A stretch of DNA of 64,000 bases from UBA8389 sp035719105. Lineage in GTDB: Bacteria > Bacteroidota > Bacteroidia > Bacteroidales > UBA1402. Each line of letters starts with the position of its first letter. Position 1 is the first letter of the stretch. Shown here in pieces: positions 26,756 to 36,698 of the stretch. The notes under the pieces are model-generated. The model was not told the DNA's origin. It made no database searches and saw nothing but the letters and a program-made list of their open reading frames with translations. The stretch covers positions 186,001 through 250,000 of the forward strand of contig DASTGN010000006.1 of NCBI GenBank assembly GCA_035719105.1. Direction: 5' to 3'. The position numbers and the translations under genes were made by a program.

Positions 26756-28651
26756 ATGGTGAAAAGAACGGTTTTATTTCTGTTTCTAGGACTTTGTGTC
26801 AATATCTTTTGCTTGTCGTCGCAAAACCTATCTGTTAAAAGTCCTGACGGAAAAGTGACCTTTAATTTGTCGGCAAAAAACGGCAGCCTTCATTTTAACG
26901 CCATGAAAAACGGCGTAAACGTTATTGAAAATTCTCCTGTCGGATTTTCCGTTGATGGTCAAGAACTAAGCATTGACAGCAAGTTGGGCGCTTCTGAAAC
27001 GTATAAGGTCGATGAACAATATGCCACCCGGGGCATCCACTCGCAGGCTATAAATAAAGCCAACGGGATAACGGTAAAAATTACCGGTGGAAAAAATAAG
27101 ATGATTTACACTTTGGAAGCCAGGGCGTACAATGATGGCGTGGCTTTCAGGTTGATTCTTCCCGGTAAGGACGGTGAAATGCGCATCCCTGATGAAGAAA
27201 CCACGTTCAATATTCCGGCAGGGAGCATCCTGTGGTATCATGATATGTATGCACATTACGAAGGTATTCATGAGAAACGTGAAATCTCGGAAGTTACTGA
27301 TGGAGAGTGGGCTGCACCTCCCATTACCATCAAATTGCCGGGAAATATTGGCTATGCCAGCATCACAGAGTCCGCATTGAAGAATTATGCCGGGATGTCC
27401 TTGCAGGCAAACGGGAAAAACGGGTTGGTGACCAGATTGGGTCATGCTCAACCTGCAGGTTATCCTTTTGCACATGATTATAGTCTGGAGGCAGCCATTA
27501 GATTGTCCGCTCCCGCCCCTGTCAGTGGTACCATTATGACTCCCTGGCGTACGGTTATCATTGCTTCTGACCTCAACGAATTGGTTAACACGGATCTGAT
27601 TTCAAATCTTGCTCCAGCACCAGACAAAACACTTTTCCCGGATGGGGTCAACACCGATTGGATCAAGCCTGGTCGATCGGTTTGGTGCTGGCTTGATGGA
27701 GGTGATAGAACCTTGGAAGGAATGAAAGAGTTCTCCCGCCTTGCTGGTGAACTTGGATTTGAATACAATACTGTTGATGCTTTCTGGTCACGTTGGACCG
27801 ATGAACAAATCAAAGAACTGGTTGATTATTCGGCTCAGTTTGGCGTAAAAATATGGTTGTGGAGACATGGCAGAGACGTTAGTGACCCACAAGCCAGAAA
27901 AGAATTGTTTGACCGTTGTCAGAGACTCGGCGTGGTTGGTTTGAAGCTGGATGCCTTTTCACATGAATCCAAGGAGTTCATCGATTTATATCAAGCGTGC
28001 CTGAAAGAGGCTGCCGAACACCATTTGATGCTCAATATCCACGGTAGCAACAAACCGACCGGAGAAGTGCGCACATGGCCTAATGAAATGACCCGAGAAG
28101 CCATTCGTGGCCTTGAAAACGGAAAAAATCAATATACCTGGGCCACCCACAATACGACTTTGCCTTTTACCCGTTTCGTAGCCGGTGCCGGAGATTATAC
28201 CCCCATGGTATTCGGTGAACGCCGGTTGGAAACAACCTGGACGCACCAGATTGCGACTGCACTTATTTTTAATTCTTCGGTGATTTTTTATGGATCGCAT
28301 CCCAAAACGATGCTTGAGAATCCCGGACTGAACATCATCAAGGATATTCCGGCTACGTGGGATGAGACGATTGTTCTGCCTTTCAGTGAGATTGGAGAGG
28401 TGGCAGCCTATGCACACAGGCATGGGGATACCTGGTTCCTGGCTGTTTTGAACGGAACAAAAGAAAGGGCGTTGCAAATTCCACTCAAATTCCTAAATGA
28501 CGGCTGGTACGAAGCCTCGGTGATGAATGACTCGCCGGCTGATGCTGCCTCCTTAAAAATTCAACGCGACTTTTGTCGCAAAATAGACTCTTTCACAGCC
28601 CGTATGCGTAGTGGAGGCGGATTCGTAGTCAAATTCACACCCAGAAAATAA
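26756..28651 (+). CDS. GH97 glycosidase, probably retaining alpha-galactosidase type
   Basis: A 631-residue secreted enzyme with three parts: an N-terminal beta-sandwich (QNLSVKSPDGKVTFNL), a (beta/alpha)8 barrel and a C-terminal beta-sandwich. GH97 splits into inverting SusB-type alpha-glucosidases with a catalytic Glu pair and retaining alpha-galactosidases with an Asp nucleophile. Here the strand reads VVGLKLDAFSHES with an Asp near residue 399, followed by WPNEMTREAIRGLEN, which fits the retaining group. The ATG at 26756 is chosen; a GTG three codons earlier (26747) is possible. It is followed after 23 bases by a GH36 alpha-galactosidase, which supports galactoside use. Confidence 0.9.
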   Translation: MVKRTVLFLFLGLCVNIFCLSSQNLSVKSPDGKVTFNLSAKNGSLHFNAMKNGVNVIENSPVGFSVDGQELSIDSKLGASETYKVDEQYATRGIHSQAINKANGITVKITGGKNKMIYTLEARAYNDGVAFRLILPGKDGEMRIPDEETTFNIPAGSILWYHDMYAHYEGIHEKREISEVTDGEWAAPPITIKLPGNIGYASITESALKNYAGMSLQANGKNGLVTRLGHAQPAGYPFAHDYSLEAAIRLSAPAPVSGTIMTPWRTVIIASDLNELVNTDLISNLAPAPDKTLFPDGVNTDWIKPGRSVWCWLDGGDRTLEGMKEFSRLAGELGFEYNTVDAFWSRWTDEQIKELVDYSAQFGVKIWLWRHGRDVSDPQARKELFDRCQRLGVVGLKLDAFSHESKEFIDLYQACLKEAAEHHLMLNIHGSNKPTGEVRTWPNEMTREAIRGLENGKNQYTWATHNTTLPFTRFVAGAGDYTPMVFGERRLETTWTHQIATALIFNSSVIFYGSHPKTMLENPGLNIIKDIPATWDETIVLPFSEIGEVAAYAHRHGDTWFLAVLNGTKERALQIPLKFLNDGWYEASVMNDSPADAASLKIQRDFCRKIDSFTARMRSGGGFVVKFTPRK

Positions 28652-28674
28652 TTTTATAATCAATAAATAATATC

Positions 28675-30849
28675 ATGAAGCGATTTGTACAATTTTGCGC
28701 GTTATTTCTTTTAATTCCTTTTTCGGTTGCCCGTGCGGCAGACGCTCCGATAGCGAAACAACTGTTTGATGTGGTGTCGGGCGAACTTAAATTAACCTTG
28801 ATGGTAGGTAGCGATGATCGTTTGTATCAGCTGAGTTTCGGTGATGCAACCAAAACGGTGACTGCACCTGCAAAACTACCTTCCCGTGAATCTGAATTCC
28901 TGCCTCCTTATGGCAACGGAGTACTCACCGAGCCTGCCCTTCAAGCTACGCATGTGGACGGTAATACATCGACAGAACTCCATTATGTCAGTCATAGCAC
29001 AGAACAAGTTGCTGAAGGCGTTAAACTGACGAAAATATCGTTGCGTGATCCGGCGTATCCTTTTTATGTAACCATTTACATCAAGTGTTACGAAGCAACC
29101 AGTATGATGGAAATCTGGAACACCATCACACACGATGAGAAAGGGAAAATCACTCTTTATCGCTTTGCTTCCGCTTCACCTGTGCTCAAATCTAAAGGAT
29201 ACTGGCTCACTCAGTTTATGGGAAATTACAAACGCGAAGCAACGTTGTCTGAAGAAAAACTTTCAGAGGGCATTAAAGTGCTGGACTCTAAGTTGGGCGT
29301 TCGTGCCGATCAGATGCGTATTCCCTCTTTTATCCTTTCTTTGGATAATCCGGCCAAGGAAAACGAAGGTGAAGTTTTTGCCGCTTCCCTAAAGTGGGCG
29401 GGTAGTTTTCAGATGGCTTTTGAGGTTGACTGGAACAGAAATCTTCGTGTTCTGACCGGTATCAATCCATTGGGTAGTCAATATTATCTGGAACGAGGCG
29501 GCTCATTTACCACGCCATCTGTTCTTTGGACCTATGGAAAAAAAGGCAAAGGTGACACCAGTCGGAAATTTCACCGTTGGGCTACTGATTTTGCAATCCG
29601 TGATCCGCAAAAAGATCGCCCTGTTCTATTAAATAACTGGGAAGCAACTCATTGTAACTTTGATGAAAAACGCCTTGTCGAATTGTTTGACGGAGCTCGT
29701 CAGATCGGTGCAGAACTCTTTTTGTTGGACGATGGATGGTTTGGTAATGGTGCTTATTCCCGTGATGATGACAAACATGGTTTGGGTGATTGGGAAGTCT
29801 CCACAAAGAAACTGCCCAGTGGGCTTTCATATCTCACCAAAGAAGCCGGCAAACGTAAAATTGGTTTTGGTATCTGGTTGGAGCCTGAAATGGTTAATCC
29901 GCAAAGCGAACTGTATCAGAAACATCCGGAATGGATCATCACGCAACAAAAACGGGAACCGATTTTAGGTCGTAATCAAGAGATTCTTGATTTAACACGC
30001 CCAGAAGTGCAAGCCTTTGAGTGGCAGATTATCGATAAAACACTGCGTCCCAATCCGGGAATTTCGTATGTGAAATGGGATTGCAACCGATATGTAACTC
30101 AACCCGGATCCACCTATTTATTACCGGGTGAACAAAGTCATTTGATGATCGACTACAATCGGGCTTTGTACCGGCTGATGGATCAATTTGCCAAAGGCTT
30201 CCCCAATGTAATGGCCATGCTCTGTGCAGGTGGTTCGGGACGCGTTGATTACGGTTCATTGCAATATTTCCACACTTTCTGGCCAAGTGATAACACGGAT
30301 CCGTTGTCACGCATCAAAATTCAGTGGGGCTTCTCCCATTTCTTTCCGGCAAGTACCATCGCTGCTCATGTTACCCGTATGGGACAACGTCACATGAAAC
30401 TGGCTATAGACGTTGCTCTGAGCGGATCCTTTGGTATTGATCTGGCATTGGATAAAGCAACGCCTGAAGAACGCGAGCAACTGGCTGAGGGAGTACGCAT
30501 CTATAAGGGTGGTATCCGAAACCTGGTGATGCATGGTGATCTCTATCGTTTGGTTTCGCCTTATGAAAATCCGATGGCATCATTGAGCTACGTTTCAACC
30601 GATAAACAGCATGCAGTTGTATACATCTATCTGACTGAAAATGGCAATGTTCCAACTGTCGTATTGAATGGTCTGGATGCTGAACAACGTTATCAGGTGA
30701 AAGAAATCAATTTGCCAAAAAATGAAAAATCACGTTTTGCTGCCGATGGCCGCGTTTTCACCGGAGCGCAGTTAATGAAGGAGGGGATCAACAATCCTTT
30801 GGCTGTTCAATTTGAAAGTGCAATTCTGGAACTTATTGCTGTAAAATAA
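28675..30849 (+). CDS. GH36 alpha-galactosidase
   Basis: A 724-residue secreted enzyme (signal peptide ending near VARAADA) that releases alpha-galactose. It has the GH36 layout of an N-terminal beta-supersandwich, a central (beta/alpha)8 barrel from about residue 315 and a C-terminal sheet. The nucleophile is D469 in SYVKWDCNR and the acid/base is D539 in FWPSDNTDP. Also typical are LFLLDDGWFG, GDWEVSTKKLPSG and FGIWLEPEMVNPQSELYQKHPEW. The spacing of 23 bases before and 17 bases after suggests one operon with the GH97 and the toroid enzyme. Together they would act on galacto-oligosaccharides or galactosylated side chains. Confidence 0.95.
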   Translation: MKRFVQFCALFLLIPFSVARAADAPIAKQLFDVVSGELKLTLMVGSDDRLYQLSFGDATKTVTAPAKLPSRESEFLPPYGNGVLTEPALQATHVDGNTSTELHYVSHSTEQVAEGVKLTKISLRDPAYPFYVTIYIKCYEATSMMEIWNTITHDEKGKITLYRFASASPVLKSKGYWLTQFMGNYKREATLSEEKLSEGIKVLDSKLGVRADQMRIPSFILSLDNPAKENEGEVFAASLKWAGSFQMAFEVDWNRNLRVLTGINPLGSQYYLERGGSFTTPSVLWTYGKKGKGDTSRKFHRWATDFAIRDPQKDRPVLLNNWEATHCNFDEKRLVELFDGARQIGAELFLLDDGWFGNGAYSRDDDKHGLGDWEVSTKKLPSGLSYLTKEAGKRKIGFGIWLEPEMVNPQSELYQKHPEWIITQQKREPILGRNQEILDLTRPEVQAFEWQIIDKTLRPNPGISYVKWDCNRYVTQPGSTYLLPGEQSHLMIDYNRALYRLMDQFAKGFPNVMAMLCAGGSGRVDYGSLQYFHTFWPSDNTDPLSRIKIQWGFSHFFPASTIAAHVTRMGQRHMKLAIDVALSGSFGIDLALDKATPEEREQLAEGVRIYKGGIRNLVMHGDLYRLVSPYENPMASLSYVSTDKQHAVVYIYLTENGNVPTVVLNGLDAEQRYQVKEINLPKNEKSRFAADGRVFTGAQLMKEGINNPLAVQFESAILELIAVK

Positions 30850-30866
30850 AGACTAAAATTTGAATC

Positions 30867-32885
30867 ATGAATAAAAGAATAACAACAATCCTTGCGCTAA
30901 TTCTTTGTGCAAGCTTTGCTTTTGCGCAAAAAGCGGACCGATGGAAAATCCAGCAGGACGGAGCAATCAAATGGGAAATCAATAAGGATATTCCCCACAC
31001 GGATCATTTGGAAATGAGTGGTCAGAAAATGTCCGTCGTGTTGCGCTATGGCGTAGATGCACAGGGTGCTTTTCAATTGAACCGCAGCTTGGTTTTCCCC
31101 ATGCTTCGCCTGCTTCCCAACAAAACCCAGAATAATCTGAAACAACGCTTTGATGTGAATATTCCGGCGTTGGTCACCATTGCCGATATGACCCTGAGTG
31201 ACGAGAAAGTGAAAAGTGTCACTTTTAACGGAATGATGACTGTGAAAAGTTCTTTCAGCTATGTCAATGGACGTAAAACGATTAAGGACGGAATCGAATT
31301 GACCCGCTTACTCTATCCTTCCATCAATTCTCCGTATTACTGCGAAGAATACACCTTTAAGAACACAGGCTCATCACCCGTTACCATGCGCGTCCCGGAA
31401 TGGCGTGTGAAATATACTACACCTGAAGCTGCCGGAGTTTACGGTGCATACAAGATTGAAGCCTCTTTATCAACTAGCGGAAGCTTCGATGTCGCCCCGG
31501 GTGACTCCTTGGCTTTTTATGCCATTTTCTCGGGTCAAAAGACTACCGATGAGGCTTTGCCCCGCATCAACATCCTTAGTGAAAGAGCTGGCCGTCAAGC
31601 GCTCATCAATGAATGGTGGGGCAATCTGGTACTTGACACACCCGATCCAGTGCTTAATCGCATGTTTGCTTTTGCCAAAATTCGTGGTGCTGAAAGCATC
31701 TACAATACCAAAGGCGGTTTAATGCACGGTCCCGGTGGAGAAGCCTACTATGCAGCAATCTGGGCAAATGACCAGGCTGAGTACATCAATCCTTTCTTCC
31801 CATACCTGGGCTATGAAATCGGAAACCAGTCTGCGCTGAATGCATACCGTCACTTTGCACGTTACATGAATCCCGAGTACAAGGCTATTCCAAGTTCCAT
31901 CATTTCGGAAGGTGCAGGCGTTTGGCAGGGTGCAAAAGATCGTGGAGACGGTGCAATGATTGGTTATGGTGCTGCCCGTTATGCTTTGGCTCGTGGTGAT
32001 GTGAAGGAGGCTAAGGAGTTGTGGCCACTCATTGAATGGTGTCTGGAATATTGCAGACGCCAACTGACACCGGCCGGTGTGGTGGCATCCAACTCCGATG
32101 AACTTGAAAACCGTTTTCCGGCAGGCAAGGCAAATCTTTGCACGTCAAGCCTGTATTACGATGCGTTGCGTTCGGCAGCCTTATTGGGAAAAGAATTGGG
32201 TGTCTCCAGCCGGCAGCTCAACACCTATACACAACAATCCAAAGCTTTGGAAAAAGCGATTGAGGCTCATTTCGGTTTTGAGATCGAAGGATTCCACAGC
32301 TATCGTTATTACGAAGGCAATGATGTACTGCGTGCATGGATTTGCATGCCCCTGACAGTAGGAATTTATACTCGCTCCAAAGGCACAATCGATGCGTTGT
32401 TTTCCTCACGCTTATGGATGGATGACGGATTGCTGACTCAGGCCGGTACGGAAACATTCTGGGATCGTTCTACACTTTACGCGTTGCGTGGTACCATTGC
32501 AGCCGGTGAGGTTGCCAAAGGAATGGCGTTCTTAAAGAAATATTCACAACGTCGTTTATTGGGAGACCACGTTCCCTATGCCATTGAAGCATGGCCAGAA
32601 GGCGATCAGCGTCATCTCTCGGCAGAAAGCGGATTGTATTGCCGAATCTATACGGAAGGGCTGTTTGGTATTCGTCCTGTAGGTCTACGTTCTTTTGAAA
32701 TGACCCCACGTTTACCGAAAGAATGGGATTATATGAATCTCAATCGCGTGAAGGCCTTTGGTTCCGATTTCAATATCAACGTGAAGAGAAACGGTGATAA
32801 GCTGGATGTTTTAGTGGTATCGAAAGGCAAACAAGTGATGAAAAAGAGTATCCGTGAAGGAACTACTATTTCTGTGAAGTTGTAA
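30867..32885 (+). CDS. Secreted (alpha/alpha)6-toroid glycosidase-like protein, family unassigned
   Basis: A 672-residue protein with a clear signal peptide (ASFAFAQ). An N-terminal beta-sandwich of about 230 residues precedes a helical toroid (NLVLDTPDPVLNRMFAFAKIRGAESI, WANDQAEYINPFFPYLGY, GDGAMIGYGAARYALARGD). It ends in a short beta cap (LFGIRPVGLRSFEMTPRLP) like those of GH65, GH94 or GH78-type enzymes. Candidate acids are the Asp in AIWANDQAEY and the Asp-Glu of SNSDELENR. I cannot name a CAZy family. Position at the end of the DUF362-GH97-GH36 set, just before a terminator, suggests it completes the same pathway. Confidence 0.75.
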   Translation: MNKRITTILALILCASFAFAQKADRWKIQQDGAIKWEINKDIPHTDHLEMSGQKMSVVLRYGVDAQGAFQLNRSLVFPMLRLLPNKTQNNLKQRFDVNIPALVTIADMTLSDEKVKSVTFNGMMTVKSSFSYVNGRKTIKDGIELTRLLYPSINSPYYCEEYTFKNTGSSPVTMRVPEWRVKYTTPEAAGVYGAYKIEASLSTSGSFDVAPGDSLAFYAIFSGQKTTDEALPRINILSERAGRQALINEWWGNLVLDTPDPVLNRMFAFAKIRGAESIYNTKGGLMHGPGGEAYYAAIWANDQAEYINPFFPYLGYEIGNQSALNAYRHFARYMNPEYKAIPSSIISEGAGVWQGAKDRGDGAMIGYGAARYALARGDVKEAKELWPLIEWCLEYCRRQLTPAGVVASNSDELENRFPAGKANLCTSSLYYDALRSAALLGKELGVSSRQLNTYTQQSKALEKAIEAHFGFEIEGFHSYRYYEGNDVLRAWICMPLTVGIYTRSKGTIDALFSSRLWMDDGLLTQAGTETFWDRSTLYALRGTIAAGEVAKGMAFLKKYSQRRLLGDHVPYAIEAWPEGDQRHLSAESGLYCRIYTEGLFGIRPVGLRSFEMTPRLPKEWDYMNLNRVKAFGSDFNINVKRNGDKLDVLVVSKGKQVMKKSIREGTTISVKL

Positions 32886-32911
32886 GATTTCATTGTAAGT
32901 TACCATATTCC

Positions 32912-32945
32912 AAAGGGGTGTTCTAATTTTAAGAACGCCCCTTTT
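32912..32945 (+). terminator. Rho-independent terminator closing the GH97-GH36 operon
   Basis: The stem AAAGGGGTGTTCT (32912-32924) pairs with AGAACGCCCCTTTT (32932-32945) with one T-G wobble, and a T-run follows. It lies between the toroid gene and the convergent histidine kinase and probably serves both. Confidence 0.8.
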
Positions 32946-32965
32946 GCATAGGTATAATGAACCAA

Positions 32966-34342
32966 TTAATCGGCAGATTCTAAGCTGAATGAGAACGAAC
33001 TGCCTTTTCCGATTTCGCTTTCCACCCAAATCTGACCTCCGTGCTTTTCAACAAATTCTTTACAAATCATCAGGCCGAGACCGGTGCTGTTTTCACCTTC
33101 AGTGCCTAAACGTCTACCAGAAGGATTAATTTGAAAAAGTTTGTCAAGTAATTCTTTTTCCATACCAATGCCGTTATCGCTAACGGTAAATACCAATCTG
33201 CCATCGTTGGAAATGTTCGAAGTCAAATGAACGCTTCCTTTGGAGGGCGTAAATTTAATGGCGTTGGTGATGAGGTTCCTGAAGATGGATTGGACCATTC
33301 TGGTATCGGCGCTCAAGGGAGTTGCAGCTGGGATGTCATCCATCAAAGTGATTTTTTTATTTGCCGACTGTATCAACAAAGTAGGCATGACGGTACCCAT
33401 CAATTCGCCGTAGGTCGTTTGAATTTTTTGGATGTCGTTTAATCCTCGTTGTAAAAGTGCCCAGTCCAATAGGTTGTCCATCAAGGTGTTGGTGGAATGT
33501 ATGGACTTCTGCATGCCTTCCGCCATACCTTGCATCGTCTGTACATCGAGTGCCCCTTTTTTATCAGCCATCAAATCGACCATGCCCATGATAGTGGTCA
33601 GCGGGCCCCTTAGGTCGTGAGCCAAAATGGAAAACAACTTATCTTTTTCGGAATTGATTGCTTCCAACTCCTCGGTTTTTGTCGTAAGGGAACCATTTAA
33701 TTTTTGATTCACCAGAAGTATCACTCCCTGGGTCCATAAGATTCCCAAACATAGTCCGAATAGCAGCGTCAATGGTTGTATGCCATCATTCGTAAAGAAA
33801 TCATTGCTGGTTACTGGGAAAATGATGGTATGAATGATTCGGAAGATAAAATAAACACCAATGATGAAAAATAAGCTGGCAAGTATGGAAGCTGAAAACC
33901 TGAATGGATCCTGGTTGTATTTGAACATGACAAAACTATTCATAAATAAAATGATTGCCGTCATGAACGAATAAAGGATGATTCTTGCGTTTAATTGATT
34001 ATCGATAAAGGTGAAATAGGCAATGGCAAGCATAAAAACAGCGATTCCCCAAACACCCGATTTCATTCGGTAAGGCGTTCCCATCATTTGTTTGGAACCA
34101 AATAAAAAACAGAGCAATGAAAAGATGGATAAAAAATTCGAAGCCAAAATCGAAAATTCTAGATTGAACCCGATGTGGCGAAGATAAATCAAAATGAAAT
34201 GCAAGGCCAAAGCGGTACAACCAAAAGCCCAGAAGCGCATTCCCTGATAGGCTTTGACAAAATAGGTCATCAGCAACAGCAGTATGGCTTGTAGGGAAAA
34301 GGAAATGGAAAGTGTGATGACAAGAGTAATCGAATCAAGCAT
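32966..34342 (-). CDS. Membrane sensor histidine kinase
   Basis: A 458-residue kinase. The first roughly 225 residues contain about seven hydrophobic helices with no obvious periplasmic sensing domain, as in 7TM-type sensors. A short coiled coil leads to HisKA (LFSILAHDLRGPLTTIMGM, phospho-His near residue 240). The HATPase domain follows with N box NLITNAIKFTP, G1 DNGIGM and G2 GLGLMICKEFVEKHGG. No receiver domain is fused and no response-regulator gene is adjacent, so its partner is elsewhere. The signal is unknown. It is divergent from the B12 locus across a spacer that holds both promoters. Confidence 0.93.
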   Translation of the reverse strand: MLDSITLVITLSISFSLQAILLLLMTYFVKAYQGMRFWAFGCTALALHFILIYLRHIGFNLEFSILASNFLSIFSLLCFLFGSKQMMGTPYRMKSGVWGIAVFMLAIAYFTFIDNQLNARIILYSFMTAIILFMNSFVMFKYNQDPFRFSASILASLFFIIGVYFIFRIIHTIIFPVTSNDFFTNDGIQPLTLLFGLCLGILWTQGVILLVNQKLNGSLTTKTEELEAINSEKDKLFSILAHDLRGPLTTIMGMVDLMADKKGALDVQTMQGMAEGMQKSIHSTNTLMDNLLDWALLQRGLNDIQKIQTTYGELMGTVMPTLLIQSANKKITLMDDIPAATPLSADTRMVQSIFRNLITNAIKFTPSKGSVHLTSNISNDGRLVFTVSDNGIGMEKELLDKLFQINPSGRRLGTEGENSTGLGLMICKEFVEKHGGQIWVESEIGKGSSFSFSLESAD

Positions 34343-34377
34343 GAAATTCCAATTTGATCGTGTAAAAATGTATGATT

Positions 34378-34385
34378 CAAATGTA
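34378..34385 (-). promoter_or_regulatory. -7 box of histidine kinase gene
   Basis: The minus strand reads TACATTTG (TAnnTTTG), 35 bases before the kinase ATG at 34342. Confidence 0.5.
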
Positions 34386-34439
34386 TACTAAATATCCGAA
34401 AAAACAAACGCCCAAGGTACAAATCACTTTACCCAATTT

Positions 34440-34471
34440 TTTGATATACTCAAGGTGATTGCGTATCTTTG
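34440..34471 (+). promoter_or_regulatory. Promoter of the B12 operon
   Basis: TTTG at 34440-34443 and TATCTTTG at 34464-34471 are separated by 20 bases, the Bacteroidetes -33/-7 arrangement. The cobalamin riboswitch begins directly after it. Confidence 0.7.
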
Positions 34472-34656
34472 TAACGCATTGGTTCACGAAGCCTTTTGGC
34501 GTAGTGATTAAAAGGGAATCCGGTGAAAATCCGGAACAGTCCCGCTGCTGTGAGTTCCATTATAAAGTTTCCGAAATACTTTTGCCACTGTTCGTTAGCG
34601 AGTCATTCGCTGGAACGGGAAGGCCTCGGAAGCCGGATCGAGTCAGAAGACCTGCC
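34472..34656 (+). promoter_or_regulatory. Cobalamin (B12) riboswitch
   Basis: The leader shows the conserved cobalamin aptamer order: a GGTTCACGAAGCC P2-like start, GGGAATCCGGTGAAAATCCG (J3/4 region), CAGTCCCGCTGCTGTGA, and the B12 box GCCGG...GAGTCAGAAGACCTGCC near 34632-34656. Ligand binding should reduce expression of the downstream uptake genes. The ATG of the receptor at 34678 lies 22 bases after the B12 box, which suggests control by masking the translation start. Confidence 0.93.
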
Positions 34657-34677
34657 AGATGTTTGAACCGAGGAGTG

Positions 34678-36696
34678 ATGAAGACCTATTTTCCCTATTT
34701 TCTGGCAGTACTGTTGACTGGCGTTTCGGCGTCGGGTTTGGCTGATACCGATGCGGATACCATTCCAGCCTTCAGGATTGGGGAAGTGACTGTGGTTTCA
34801 GATGATCAATCGACTTCCAAAATGGCAGTGAGCCCATTTCAGATGCTGGATGCTAAAAACCTCCAAGCACTGTCCGTGGAACAGGTGAGTGATGCTGTAA
34901 AGTATTTTTCGGGCGTCACGATCAAAGATTATGGTGGTTTGGGTGGGATGAAAACGATTTCAGTCCGTAGCATGGGTGCCCAACATACAGCCGTTTCGTA
35001 CGATGGCATCCTTTTGACCGACTGCCAGACTGGCCAAACCGATTTAAGTCGCTTCAACATCGAAAATGTTGATTTGATTTCACTTAGCATTGGCGACGGG
35101 AATAATATTTTTCAGCCAGCACGGGCATTCGCATCTTCAGGCATGCTGACCATCCGCTCTAAAAGACCATTTTTTGAAAATCAAAAACGATTGAACGGGA
35201 AATTGACTCTCAAGTATGGTTCGTACGGTCAGAAAGAAGTCAATGCCTCATCAGCTTACAAAATATCCGATAAATGGTCGGTCAATCTATCTGTCATGTC
35301 GCTCAAAACGAGAGGTGATTATGACTTTCGCCTGTACGATGGGAGCGGAGCAAAGGATTATACCGTGGTGTCTCGCACCAACAATTCAGTCCAAAACCTG
35401 CGCTTGGAATCTGCATGGTTTGGTGAACTCAGTCGGGGCAAGGAGTTGGAAATAAGGACTTATTTTGACGACTCGGATCGAGGTTTACCCGGTGCGGTGA
35501 TTTTGTACAATCCGAGTTCTTCCCAGCATCTTTGGGATCGAACCTCTTTTGTTCAAACTCATTATGAACAACAGGTGGTTCAAAATGTTACTTTTCAGTT
35601 GAATGCCAAGTTCAACCAAACGCGTCAGCATTACGTGAACCCTGATTATTTGGGTTCCTCCGGTGTGGAAGATTATGCTTATAGCCAGAAAGAAGGCTAT
35701 TTGTCGGCTGCCTTTTTGTACCAACTGCCAACGGGTTTGTCCTATGCCTTTGCCGTCGATGGAGCTGTTGCCGATATGGCCAGCAATTTGAAGGACTTTT
35801 CAGCCCCCACCCGATACAGCCTGCTGGCCAACCTTTCAGCCAAATATGTGAACGAATGGATGTTGGCAACTGCGAACGTCTTGGGTAGTGGAATTCGTGA
35901 AACAACTCATAACGGGCTGTCAGCCAATGATATTGAAAGGCTTTCGCCCTCCTTTAACCTATCGGTTCAACCCTTTCGTGCTTATCCCAATTTACGCTTG
36001 CGAGCCTTCTGGAAATCATCGTTCAGGCAACCCAGTTTCAATGATTTATACTATTCTGCCATTGGAAACACAAACTTGAAGCCTGAAAACAGTGAACAAG
36101 CCAATGTGGGAATTACTTGGTTCGTTCCTTGGAAAGCGGAACAGTTGGATTTCAACGCTACCATCGACGCATTCAACAACCGCATCACGGACAAAATTTT
36201 GGCGATACCCACTCGTAACATGTTCATTTGGAGTATGGTAAACCTGGGCAAGGTGAATATTTCGGGAGTGGACCTCAATTTTGAAATCACTAAAAAATGG
36301 TCGAATAAGACTGTGTTGTTAGCAGCTTGGACGCATTCCTATCAACTTGCGCTGGATCTGACCGATCCTGATTCGAAAACTTACAACCAACAAATTGCCT
36401 ATGCTCCACGCATTTACGGTTCAGGCAGGTTGCAGTTGACGGTTTCGTCGCTACGATTGGGCTATGCCCTTTTGTATGCTGGACACCGCTATGTCACAGG
36501 TCAGAACATCGCTCAAAACGACTTGTCCGCCTATGTGGATCAGTCTGTTACTGCTGAATACGTCCTTCCAAAAGCATTTAGCGATTTGTTGATTCGTGGA
36601 GAAATCCAAAATCTGGCCGGAATGAATTATGAGATTGTACGAAATTTTCCAATGCCCGGTCGTACGTATCGGGTGTCGGTTCGATTTGAATTCTGA
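34678..36696 (+). CDS. btuB: TonB-dependent cobalamin receptor, BtuB-like
   Basis: A 672-residue outer-membrane receptor. The ATG at 34678 gives a signal peptide (MKTYFPYFLAVLLTGVSASGLA). The frame is open further upstream, but that sequence is the riboswitch. The TonB-box region is short and leads to a plug at about residues 45-170 (DAVKYFSGVTIKDYGGLGGMKTISVRS..., VSYDGILLTD). The barrel ends in the aromatic FEF typical of Omp85-assembled proteins. The riboswitch and the BtuG-like gene two bases downstream identify the substrate as cobalamin or a corrinoid. No BtuCDF transporter is in the window. Confidence 0.92.
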   Translation: MKTYFPYFLAVLLTGVSASGLADTDADTIPAFRIGEVTVVSDDQSTSKMAVSPFQMLDAKNLQALSVEQVSDAVKYFSGVTIKDYGGLGGMKTISVRSMGAQHTAVSYDGILLTDCQTGQTDLSRFNIENVDLISLSIGDGNNIFQPARAFASSGMLTIRSKRPFFENQKRLNGKLTLKYGSYGQKEVNASSAYKISDKWSVNLSVMSLKTRGDYDFRLYDGSGAKDYTVVSRTNNSVQNLRLESAWFGELSRGKELEIRTYFDDSDRGLPGAVILYNPSSSQHLWDRTSFVQTHYEQQVVQNVTFQLNAKFNQTRQHYVNPDYLGSSGVEDYAYSQKEGYLSAAFLYQLPTGLSYAFAVDGAVADMASNLKDFSAPTRYSLLANLSAKYVNEWMLATANVLGSGIRETTHNGLSANDIERLSPSFNLSVQPFRAYPNLRLRAFWKSSFRQPSFNDLYYSAIGNTNLKPENSEQANVGITWFVPWKAEQLDFNATIDAFNNRITDKILAIPTRNMFIWSMVNLGKVNISGVDLNFEITKKWSNKTVLLAAWTHSYQLALDLTDPDSKTYNQQIAYAPRIYGSGRLQLTVSSLRLGYALLYAGHRYVTGQNIAQNDLSAYVDQSVTAEYVLPKAFSDLLIRGEIQNLAGMNYEIVRNFPMPGRTYRVSVRFEF

Positions 36697-36698
36697 CG

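Noticed and set aside
12134..32885. A complete SusC/SusD-type PUL
   Set aside because: No SusC or SusD gene and no hybrid two-component or ECF sigma regulator is found among the glycosidase genes. The two TonB receptors in the window lie elsewhere and lack SusD partners.
34459..34677. N-terminal extension of the BtuB frame
   Set aside because: The stretch is the cobalamin riboswitch. The ATG at 34678 starts a proper signal peptide.
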